From Acidobacteriota bacterium (lineage in GTDB: Bacteria; Acidobacteriota; Vicinamibacteria; Vicinamibacterales; 2-12-FULL-66-21), in contig JAIVJE010000021.1 of NCBI GenBank assembly GCA_020200195.1, forward strand, positions 6,081-16,880: a stretch of DNA of 10,800 nucleotides, in the 5' to 3' direction. Of this stretch, positions 1-5,899 are shown one piece after another. How positions within the stretch are numbered: position 1 is the stretch's first letter; the number at the start of each line of letters is the position of its first letter. A model generated the notes under the pieces. That model had not been told where the DNA came from. It made no database searches and saw nothing but the letters and a program-made list of their open reading frames with translations. The position numbers and the translations under genes were made by a program.

Positions 1-634
1 CGCCAACTCTTGGCGGAATCAGCGAGGATGGGAACAACAGGCGTCCAGAACTCGGTGCCTCGCGGGAAATCGAACCCGGGCGGCATTACGCCGACGACGA
101 TGTGGGGCGACCCGAGCTTCACCGTGGTGCCGATGACGCCAGTATCGGCACCGAACCGGTGGACCCACGCTCTGTGACTGAGAATGATCACGCGCGGCGC
201 CGTGGGTAGGTCATCGCTGGGTGTGAACAGCCGACCCAGCGTCGGCGCGACGCCAAGGACGTCGAAAAAAGATGCCGAGACGCCGGCAGAAGCGAGCCGC
301 GCAGTCTCGCCGCCACGCTCCAGGACGGTTGACCACGTCGACGAGCCGACGGCCGCAGTCTGGGAGAAGCTTTGTGCGGTGGTGGCCCAGTCTTGAAAGT
401 TCTGGTAGGACACTTCCACGACCGGCACGTTACGACTTGGTTCGGAATGCCAGCAGATGACCAGCTGTCCGGATGTCTGACGGGAAGGGGCTTCAGTAGG
501 ATTTGATAGACGGCGCTGAAGATAGCGCTGTTGGCCGCCATCACCACAGCCAGTGTCAGGACCGCCGTGACCGTGTACCCTCGCTCCCTGCGGAGGTGAC
601 GCGCGGTCAGCCGAAGGTCCCTCAGCAGGTCCAT
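1..634 (-). pseudogene. ADOP-type MacB/FtsX permease, 5' fragment with a one-base frameshift
   Basis: This is the N-terminal ~211 residues of an ABC-transporter-like permease of the MacB_PCD/FtsX class (ADOP family); the rest lies beyond position 1. The start at 634 opens with LLRDLRLTARHLRRERGYTV, then a first membrane helix (TAVLTLAVVMAANSAIFSAV) and the typical LLKPLPVRHPDS. After S57 the frame is lost. Shifting by one base at 464/465 restores a family-like periplasmic domain: LVICWHSEPS, then VSYQNFQDWA, ASFFDVLGVAPTLGRLF and HIVVGVMPPGFDFPRGTEFW, open to the window edge. Expected AGCCTG reads AGCTG on the coding strand, so one C seems lost. No Shine-Dalgarno is visible upstream. No slippery heptamer is seen at the break, so programmed frameshifting is unlikely. 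These permeases usually accompany antibiotic or peptide export systems, but no ATPase partner is visible here. Identity is confident; whether the lesion is real or a consensus error is open. Confidence 0.8.
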
Positions 635-635
635 T

Positions 636-639
636 GAGG
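636..639 (+). promoter_or_regulatory. Shine-Dalgarno (GAGG) fixing the oxidoreductase start
   Basis: GAGG lies 9 nt before the ATG at 649. It supports that ATG over an in-frame TTG at 634, which has no ribosome-binding site of its own and would add five residues (MRSEI) outside the usual family N-terminus. Confidence 0.55.
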
Positions 640-648
640 TCGGAAATC

Positions 649-1635
649 ATGATACACAAAGTCCGGTGGGGCGTCCTCGGTGCCGCCAGAATCGCCACGA
701 GGAAAGTGATCCCGGCGATGCAGCGCGGGGCGTGGTCGAAGGTGACGGCAATTGCGTCACGCGACCTCGCGAAAGCGCAGGAGGCGGCGTCGCTCCTGGG
801 GATCCCGAAAGCCTACGGATCCTATGAAGCGCTCCTGGCGGACCAGGATATCGAGGCGGTCTACAATCCGCTTCCGAACCATCTCCACGTCCCGTGGTCA
901 ATCCGTGCTGCCGAAGCCGGGAAACATGTGCTCTGCGAAAAGCCGATTGGATTCGACGCCGCCGATGCAGCGCGCCTGCTGGCCGTGCGCGATCGTACCG
1001 GCGTGACGATTCAGGAAGCCTTCATGGTGCGCACGCACCCGCAGTGGCAGACGACCTGCGACCTCGTGAGGGAAGGGCGTATCGGCGAGGTCCGGGCGAT
1101 GATGGGGTTTTTCAGCTACTCGAACATGGATCCCGAGAACATACGAAATGTCGCCGAGTATGGCGGCGGCGCGCTGCTCGATATCGGTTGTTACCTGATC
1201 CACACGGCGCGGATGATCTTTCGCGGCGAACCGAGCCGCGTCGCCGCGGCGATCGACCGCGATCCTGCGACGGGTATCGATCGCCTGACGTCGATGATCC
1301 TTGATTTCGGCGGCGCGCATGCAGTTGGCACGTGCTCCACGCAACTGGTGCCGTACCAGCGCGTGCACATCTTCGGTACACACGCGCGGATCGAGATTCA
1401 GATCCCGTTCAACGCACCGCCGGATACGCCCACGCGCATCTTCCTCGATGACGGCGCCGACCTGTCCGGCGCCGCCGCTCAGCAGATCGAGATCCCGGCG
1501 TGCGACCAGTACACCATCCAGGCGGATCTGTTTTCGCGCGCGATACGGCAGGACGCGCCACCCGTCTATCCGCTGGAAGATTCAATCGCGAACATGCGCG
1601 CGATCGATGCAGTGCTGGCTGGAGCCAGGTCGTAG
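649..1635 (+). CDS. Gfo/Idh/MocA family NAD(P)-dependent oxidoreductase
   Basis: A 328-residue cytoplasmic dehydrogenase of the glucose-fructose oxidoreductase/inositol dehydrogenase/MocA family, whose members oxidise or reduce sugars, cyclitols or related diols with NAD(P). Visible features are the Rossmann dinucleotide loop GVLGAARIA (8-16), the family signature GKHVLCEKPIG with the EKP triad at 97-99, and GGGALLDIGCYLIHTARMIF at 172-191 (D178 and H185 are the likely catalytic-site residues). A Gfo_Idh_MocA_C-type beta-sheet domain follows to the end, and the length is normal. The sequence looks closest to the D-xylose/dihydrodiol dehydrogenase-like subgroup, but the substrate cannot be set from sequence alone. 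The gene is head-to-head with the broken permease across only 14 bp, so its promoter must lie inside the permease 5' end; I see no clear -10 there. The stop codon overlaps the first copy of a heptamer repeat. Confidence 0.9.
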   Translation: MIHKVRWGVLGAARIATRKVIPAMQRGAWSKVTAIASRDLAKAQEAASLLGIPKAYGSYEALLADQDIEAVYNPLPNHLHVPWSIRAAEAGKHVLCEKPIGFDAADAARLLAVRDRTGVTIQEAFMVRTHPQWQTTCDLVREGRIGEVRAMMGFFSYSNMDPENIRNVAEYGGGALLDIGCYLIHTARMIFRGEPSRVAAAIDRDPATGIDRLTSMILDFGGAHAVGTCSTQLVPYQRVHIFGTHARIEIQIPFNAPPDTPTRIFLDDGADLSGAAAQQIEIPACDQYTIQADLFSRAIRQDAPPVYPLEDSIANMRAIDAVLAGARS

Positions 1636-1661
1636 TTCTTGGTCCTTAGTTCTTGGTCCTT
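1634..1661. repeat. Tandem heptamer array, 4 copies (AGTTCTT/GGTCCTT)
   Basis: There are four uninterrupted 7-bp units: AGTTCTT, GGTCCTT, AGTTCTT, GGTCCTT. They alternate between two variants, so the array is also a perfect 14-bp duplication. The first unit includes the last two bases of the oxidoreductase stop codon. The array fills most of the 37-bp gap between two convergent genes. No complementary partner is present, so it is not a hairpin terminator. Confidence 0.9.
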
Positions 1662-1672
1662 GATAACTTTCA

Positions 1673-4171
1673 TCATGGGCTCTCGATCCCGAGCGCAGCG
1701 CGGAGCGTCTGCGTCAGCTCGGGGGCGCCGGTGAAACGGTCCGCCGGAAATCGCCGGTACGCCAGCATCTCGTTGTAGATCGCTCCGCCCCGATACTGGT
1801 TCAATCCAAGCCCGGCGAGGTACTGCAGTCGCAGGTTCCGGTCGGTGTTGATCTCCGCACCGCGCAGCCAGACCGCGAGGTCAGAGGCTTGACCGGCGTA
1901 CGTTGCCACCACCTCCATCAGCGACGGAAATCCAACTTCCTGCAGCGACGCCGCTGCCGCGGCGCGATCCGGTCCAGAGAGTCGTCGCTGTGCCGCATCG
2001 AGGTCGATGCGCGCCGGGTCCTTCTGGCCGAGGAGGACGACATCGTATCCCTCGCCGTTGTTCACATTCCCCCACACCGTGCCGCCGGGAAACACTTCGA
2101 AGAACGTCGCGATCTCGCTCTTCACCACTTCCGGATTGCTCTCGTATAACGGCACCCACTGCGTGACGAGGCCGCCCGGATTGAGGTGACGCTTCACCAG
2201 TTCGAAGTACTCCTTCGTATAGAGCGTGGCGGCGCCCTTGACCCATGGATGAATCGGGTCGGACGTAATGATGTCGAACGTATCCCGCATCGTCAGCACG
2301 TGGTGCCGCGCGTCGTCGTAGAAGACGGTCGCGCGGGGATCGCGAAGCACGGCGTAGTTCTGCTGTTCGAAGTAGGGCCCGATATGCCGTGGGATCAGCC
2401 GCTCGATTTCGCAGATCACCAGCCGCTGGACGTCGCGATACGGGACGAACGAGCCTGCGGTGACCCCGGCGCCGAAACCGACGACGAGCACCGAAGCGGG
2501 CTTAGGGTGCAGCAGCGCCGGAATGTTGCCAAGCATGCGCTGCAGGCGCATGTCCTGGGGCTCGGTCGAGGCTTCCACTTTGCCGCTCACGTGAAAATTT
2601 CGCACGCCGTTGGAGAGCTCTGAGACCGCGACCGCGGAATTCATCCCTTCTCCCACATAGAGGTACCGGATCCCGGTTTCGTCCCGCGTCGGCAGCGATC
2701 GCCCGTACGCCACGAGCCCGGGCGGAATACCGGGCGCAGTCCAGAACAGGAGCGCGACGAGCGCGGCCACTGCGGCGATCGCCCCCTCGCGCGCGATGAC
2801 GGCACTGAGTGGGATCGGCGGGACGTTCGCGACCCCTGGCGCTGACCCGCGCGCAGGTGACGTGGCGAACACGAGCAGTGCCGCTGCCGCGGACAGGGCG
2901 ATGAGCAGACGCTGGCTACCCTGGACGCCGAGCATCGGCACCACGACGAGGCTGAAGCCGACGGCGCCGGCAATCGCCCCTAGCGTGTTTGCGGCATACA
3001 CGCTTCCGACCAGCCGTCCCGGATCGTGCTCTTTCGATGCAACCGCAGCCAGCGCGAGCGGGAAGCCGGCGCCCCACAGGCACACGGCTGGAAGCAACGC
3101 CCAGATACACCGAACGAGGTCGATCTGAAAGTTGAACCACAGGCTCGTGGAAAGCCACGGGTTGATGGGCCAGTACGGCACGGATCGCCCGAGCATCCAC
3201 GCGGTCCATCCGCAGGCGATGGCCAGCAGGATTTGACACCAGCCGAGTGCAACTCGAGGCCGGGCGAGCGACCGCGACAGGAATGAGCCGACGCTGCTGC
3301 CAGCGCCGAGGCCCGCGAGAAAGACCGCGAGGATCAGCGAGAAGGTATAAACCGTCCCACCGAGCATGAGCGACAACACGCGCGTCCAGACGATTTCAGC
3401 GCCCAGCGCGCAGAAGCCGGATATCGCAATCGTCACGTAGACAGCCCACGCGCCGGAAACGACGATCCACCGACCGCCCTGGCGTCCGGTGTCGCGGCGA
3501 GACGTTGCGGGCGTTTCAACGCTCACGGTCTCAGGCCGCGCGCTTACCGGAAACGACGTGCGGCCGGCGATCGCGAGCGCGAGGACGCCAACGGCCACGT
3601 TGATCGCAGCCGCTGCACAAGTCGCCGTGGCCATGTCGTGAACCCGGAGCAGATAGAACCCCGCGAGTAGACAGCCGCACACTGCGCCGGCGATGTTGGC
3701 GCCGTAAAAGAAGCCGAGCCATGACACACCGTTGCCGGTCACGCCCACCCACCGCGCGATGACCGGCAGCGTCGCGCCCATGAGTAGCGTGGGTGGCAGC
3801 AGACACACGGCGCACAACGCGGCGCGGAGCAGAACTCCAGGAAAGCCGTGTGCCAGGCTGAACGCATACAGGGCTCCGACGAGGGGGATCGCAAACAGCA
3901 CGCCGACCCCGAGCACTGCCATCGCGAGCTCGATGAACGCATATACGCGCAGCGGGTTCTGATCAGGCCGCACGTACCGCGGCAGCAAGAGACTGCCGAG
4001 GCACATGCCGCCCATGAACGTGCCGAGCAGCACGCCAAGCGACACCGCTGACGACCCGATGACGAGCTGCAGCAACTGGAGCCACACGACTTCGTAGATC
4101 AGCGCGGCGCAGCCGCTGCCGACGAACAGCAGCAGCAGCGCCGGCAGATATGCCGATGACGGCTTGTTCAT
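1673..4171 (-). CDS. Fused multi-pass membrane protein / spermidine-synthase-like methyltransferase-fold protein
   Basis: An 832-residue integral membrane protein of the 'fused MFS/spermidine synthase' type. Residues ~8-475 hold roughly 12 or more hydrophobic helices in two related halves: CAALIYEVVWLQLLQLVIGS (~21-40) matches CALGAEIVWTRVLSLMLGGT (~254-273), which suggests an internal duplication. A soluble C-terminal domain has the SAM-type nucleotide loop VLVVGFGAGVTAG (561-573), the acidic strand end VICEIE (585-590), the DDARHH segment (619-624) and FDIITSDPIHPW (632-643). D638 aligns with the catalytic aspartate of polyamine aminopropyltransferases, but the second acidic residue of their D-x-x-D motif is H641. 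Polyamine synthesis is therefore doubtful and the substrate is unknown. The ATG at 4171 is chosen over an in-frame TTG at 4180. The ATG lacks a clear Shine-Dalgarno, and a promoter-like pair upstream predicts a very short leader. The gene is convergent with the oxidoreductase and divergent from the peptidase-like gene. Confidence 0.85.
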   Translation of the reverse strand: MNKPSSAYLPALLLLFVGSGCAALIYEVVWLQLLQLVIGSSAVSLGVLLGTFMGGMCLGSLLLPRYVRPDQNPLRVYAFIELAMAVLGVGVLFAIPLVGALYAFSLAHGFPGVLLRAALCAVCLLPPTLLMGATLPVIARWVGVTGNGVSWLGFFYGANIAGAVCGCLLAGFYLLRVHDMATATCAAAAINVAVGVLALAIAGRTSFPVSARPETVSVETPATSRRDTGRQGGRWIVVSGAWAVYVTIAISGFCALGAEIVWTRVLSLMLGGTVYTFSLILAVFLAGLGAGSSVGSFLSRSLARPRVALGWCQILLAIACGWTAWMLGRSVPYWPINPWLSTSLWFNFQIDLVRCIWALLPAVCLWGAGFPLALAAVASKEHDPGRLVGSVYAANTLGAIAGAVGFSLVVVPMLGVQGSQRLLIALSAAAALLVFATSPARGSAPGVANVPPIPLSAVIAREGAIAAVAALVALLFWTAPGIPPGLVAYGRSLPTRDETGIRYLYVGEGMNSAVAVSELSNGVRNFHVSGKVEASTEPQDMRLQRMLGNIPALLHPKPASVLVVGFGAGVTAGSFVPYRDVQRLVICEIERLIPRHIGPYFEQQNYAVLRDPRATVFYDDARHHVLTMRDTFDIITSDPIHPWVKGAATLYTKEYFELVKRHLNPGGLVTQWVPLYESNPEVVKSEIATFFEVFPGGTVWGNVNNGEGYDVVLLGQKDPARIDLDAAQRRLSGPDRAAAAASLQEVGFPSLMEVVATYAGQASDLAVWLRGAEINTDRNLRLQYLAGLGLNQYRGGAIYNEMLAYRRFPADRFTGAPELTQTLRAALGIESP

Positions 4172-4186
4172 GGAGGGCAATCGCTC

Positions 4187-4216
4187 ACATTACCGATTGC
4201 CGGAACGGGCAGTCAA
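4187..4216 (-). promoter_or_regulatory. Putative promoter for the membrane/spermidine-synthase-like gene
   Basis: Reading the minus strand, TTGACT (4216-4211) is five of six bases of a sigma-70 -35. An 18-bp spacer and TAATGT (4192-4187), a weak -10, follow. The predicted transcript start is near 4180, giving a leader of about 9 nt before the ATG at 4171. The match is by eye; the -35 is good and the -10 mediocre. Confidence 0.35.
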
Positions 4217-4226
4217 GCCATAGAGT
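4197..4226 (+). promoter_or_regulatory. Putative promoter for the peptidase-like gene, possibly leaderless
   Basis: TTGCCG (4197-4202), an 18-bp spacer and TAGAGT (4221-4226) form a weak sigma-70-like pair. The -10 ends 6 nt before the ATG at 4233, so transcription would begin at or next to the start codon. No Shine-Dalgarno is visible, which agrees with a leaderless message. This element interleaves with the opposite-strand promoter. Confidence 0.3.
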
Positions 4227-4232
4227 CTGCGG

Positions 4233-5348
4233 ATGCTTCGACGAATCAGCGCGGCGGTCATCGCGATGCTGCCGGTGGTCCTGGCGCTGTCCGCGTACGA
4301 GCAAGCGGGACGGCCGCGGTTCTCGACGGTGTTTCGCAAGGAGGAGTTCGCGACGCGACGCGGCCGGATCCTCGACGCCATCGGTCCCACGGCTATCGCG
4401 CTCGTGCAAGGGGCGCCGACCGTGCACTCCTCCGCGCAATTCAGACAGTCGAACGAGTTCTTCTACCTCACCGGCGTCACCGTTCCCCAGGCGTACCTGC
4501 TGCTCGACGGCGCGCAACGGCGAAGCGTCCTGTACCTGCCGAAGCGCGACGAGCGAAGGGCCGCGACCGAGGGGGCGCTGCTGAGCGCCGACGACCCAGG
4601 TGCGGTCACGACGCTCACCGGGATAGACGAGGTCCGCAGCCTCGAACAGTTGACCGACGACGTGAGGACGCGTGAGTCCAAAGCGACCGCGATCTACACA
4701 CCGTTCCAACCGGCCGAAGGCGACAGCGAGAGCCGTGACGGAGCGAAGCGGCGGAACGCGGACGCGGCGGCTGATCCCTGGGACGGCCGTCCGAGCCGCG
4801 AAGCACGGTTCGCGGATCTGATCAGGTCGCGCGTGGCGGGTGTCGAGGTACGCGACCTCTCGCCGACGCTCGATTCCATGCGCAGGCTCAAGAGCGAGGC
4901 CGAGATCGCCGTCATCGATCGCGCGACCCGCATTGGCGGCGAAGCGATTCTGGAGGCGATGCGCAGTACCGAACCGGGTGTCCTCGAGAGTGAGACGTGT
5001 CGCTGGCAGGCAACCATCACCATTGGCGAGTTCATCGACTCCAAGCCTACCCGCGTGTGGGCGGTCGCGAGGCGACTCGCGACATCACCAAAGCGCGACC
5101 TGCGAGCGGCGGCGTCCGCCGTGCTGCTTGAACATCTGCTCGAATGTCAGAGCACGCGTATGATTCCGGTGATACGAGCGGAGCCCACGCGCGGCGACCG
5201 CCGCTTCGCCTCAGCGATTGCAATGTGTTGGAACTTCGGTACTGCGCGCACCAGGTCGCGCATTCAGAAGATCATCGACGCTGCGGGGGACGTCGTCACG
5301 CGGCGTCGGAAGCCAGACGAGAGGACTCGCATGCGCGCGCGCCGCTGA
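4233..5348 (+). CDS. Chimeric ORF: secreted Xaa-Pro aminopeptidase N-domain joined to an unrelated small-protein domain; catalytic domain missing
   Basis: A 371-residue frame. Residues 1-21 look like a signal peptide (LRR, hydrophobic core, LSA). Residues ~35-250 resemble the N-terminal creatinase-like (AMP_N) domain of Xaa-Pro aminopeptidases (M24B), with SNEFFYLTGV (73-82), DPWDGRPSREARFADLI (181-197) and LDSMRRLKSEAEIAVIDRAT (213-232). Relatives continue from the EPGV region (247-250) into the metal-binding pita-bread domain. Here that domain is absent, so none of its Asp/His/Glu ligands exist. After ~residue 253 the frame instead carries KPTRVWAVARRL, DLRAAASAVLLEHLLE (289-304) and RRFASAIAMCWNFG (323-336). 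These recall a family of small uncharacterised proteins with a 'CVLEHLLE...FADT...CWKFGQ' pattern (recalled, not searched). The product cannot be an active M24 peptidase. A rearrangement that joined two gene remnants in frame is the likeliest explanation. No Shine-Dalgarno is visible at the start. Confidence 0.6.
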   Translation: MLRRISAAVIAMLPVVLALSAYEQAGRPRFSTVFRKEEFATRRGRILDAIGPTAIALVQGAPTVHSSAQFRQSNEFFYLTGVTVPQAYLLLDGAQRRSVLYLPKRDERRAATEGALLSADDPGAVTTLTGIDEVRSLEQLTDDVRTRESKATAIYTPFQPAEGDSESRDGAKRRNADAAADPWDGRPSREARFADLIRSRVAGVEVRDLSPTLDSMRRLKSEAEIAVIDRATRIGGEAILEAMRSTEPGVLESETCRWQATITIGEFIDSKPTRVWAVARRLATSPKRDLRAAASAVLLEHLLECQSTRMIPVIRAEPTRGDRRFASAIAMCWNFGTARTRSRIQKIIDAAGDVVTRRRKPDERTRMRARR

Positions 5349-5360
5349 GCGCCGTACTCT

Positions 5361-5368
5361 GGAAGAGG
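5361..5368 (+). promoter_or_regulatory. Shine-Dalgarno (GGAAGAGG) for the DUF1772-like gene
   Basis: This purine-rich site lies 5 nt before the ATG at 5374. It rules out an upstream in-frame start at 5218, whose 52 extra residues overlap the previous gene and look nothing like the family. Confidence 0.6.
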
Positions 5369-5373
5369 TTGCG

Positions 5374-5814
5374 ATGGTTCATCTGATTGCGGGCGTGGCG
5401 GCTTTGTTGTGCACCCTCTTCACCGGCGCCGCTCTTTACATGAACCTCGTCGAGCATCCTGCCAGGCTGTCGGGCGACACGGAGGCAGCCGCGCGCCAGT
5501 GGGCTCCCAGCTATCGACGCGCCGCGATCATGCAAGCGACACTCGCCATGTCGGCTGCCGCGACGGGAGTTGCCACGTGGTTCCACGGCGAGGGAATCGC
5601 ATGGCTCTGGGGCGGGCTCCTGATCCTTGCCGTCGTGCCCTTTACGCTCGTCGTGATCCGCCCGACCAACGACCGCCTACTCGCCGGCGGCCGAGACGTG
5701 CCCTCGGCCGAGACTCGCCAGCTACTCGAGCGGTGGGGGTGGCTGCACGCGGTTCGGACTGCTCTCGGCCTGGCTGCGTCAATCGTCTACCTCTATGCCC
5801 TCGCGCATATCTAG
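5374..5814 (+). CDS. DUF1772 / anthrone-oxygenase-like four-helix membrane protein
   Basis: A 146-residue inner-membrane protein with four hydrophobic segments at about 4-24, 52-70, 76-97 and 125-145. Family-like features are the first-helix exit TGAALYMNLVEHPARL (17-32), QWAPSYRRAAIMQATLAMSA (42-61), the VPFTLVVIRPTNDRLL stretch (88-103) and RWGWLHAVRTALGL (120-133). This matches DUF1772 proteins, which are grouped with fungal anthrone oxygenases; most bacterial members have no tested function. The start follows a good ribosome-binding site and lies 25 bp after the upstream stop, so the two genes are probably co-transcribed. The next gene has its own promoter-like element, so this gene probably ends the transcription unit. 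Confidence 0.8.
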   Translation: MVHLIAGVAALLCTLFTGAALYMNLVEHPARLSGDTEAAARQWAPSYRRAAIMQATLAMSAAATGVATWFHGEGIAWLWGGLLILAVVPFTLVVIRPTNDRLLAGGRDVPSAETRQLLERWGWLHAVRTALGLAASIVYLYALAHI

Positions 5815-5820
5815 TGCCGC

Positions 5821-5848
5821 TCCTATCTCCTACCTCCTGCCTCCTACC
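5821..5848. repeat. Tandem heptamer array, 4 copies (TCCTACC type)
   Basis: The units are TCCTATC, TCCTACC, TCCTGCC and TCCTACC, all in register, plus a decayed fifth unit TCCCTCG (5849-5855). The array begins 6 bp after the DUF1772-like stop codon. It has the same 7-bp period as the array at 1634-1661 but a different unit. Confidence 0.9.
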
Positions 5849-5876
5849 TCCCTCGCTGGTAGCCGGCAGCTGGTAG
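5830..5876 (+). other. Interrupted hairpin formed by the two opposed heptamer arrays
   Basis: CTACC (5844-5848) pairs with GGTAG (5858-5862). CTGCC (5837-5841) pairs with GGCAG (5865-5869). CTACC (5830-5834) pairs with GGTAG (5872-5876). This gives 15 Watson-Crick pairs in three 5-bp blocks separated by 2x2 mismatches, closed by a 9-nt loop (5849-5857). No U-tract follows, so it is not a canonical intrinsic terminator, although it sits between a gene end and a new promoter. Confidence 0.7.
5856..5876. repeat. Tandem heptamer array, 3 copies (CTGGTAG type)
   Basis: The units are CTGGTAG, CCGGCAG and CTGGTAG. The central variant mirrors the central TCCTGCC variant of the upstream array, as expected for an inverted arrangement. 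Confidence 0.88.
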
Positions 5877-5881
5877 CTCCT

Positions 5882-5887
5882 TATAAT
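5882..5887 (+). promoter_or_regulatory. Putative -10 element (TATAAT) for the four-gene operon
   Basis: This is a perfect TATAAT in otherwise GC-rich DNA, 12 bp before the ATG at 5900. The predicted start near 5894 leaves a 5' leader of only ~6 nt. No good -35 is visible at 17-18 bp spacing, where the heptamer array lies. Confidence 0.5.
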
Positions 5888-5899
5888 GGTCTCCACCGG

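Noticed and set aside
184..460. Short plus-strand open frames across the ADOP fragment
   Set aside because: They are antisense to the frameshift-corrected permease, which has clear family sequence over the same stretch.
1634..1661. CRISPR-like or insertion-sequence-related repeat
   Set aside because: The 7-bp units are directly tandem with no spacers, no inverted ends and no transposase nearby.
5218..5373. Longer start for the DUF1772-like gene
   Set aside because: The extension overlaps the upstream gene and is Arg-rich without a hydrophobic start, while the ATG at 5374 has a good ribosome-binding site and fits the family N-terminus.
5795..5899. 35-residue N-terminal extension of the coiled-coil protein from an alternative start at 5795
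   Set aside because: It would be translated from inside the previous gene, through both heptamer arrays and across a perfect -10 hexamer. The resulting peptide looks like repeat DNA, not protein.
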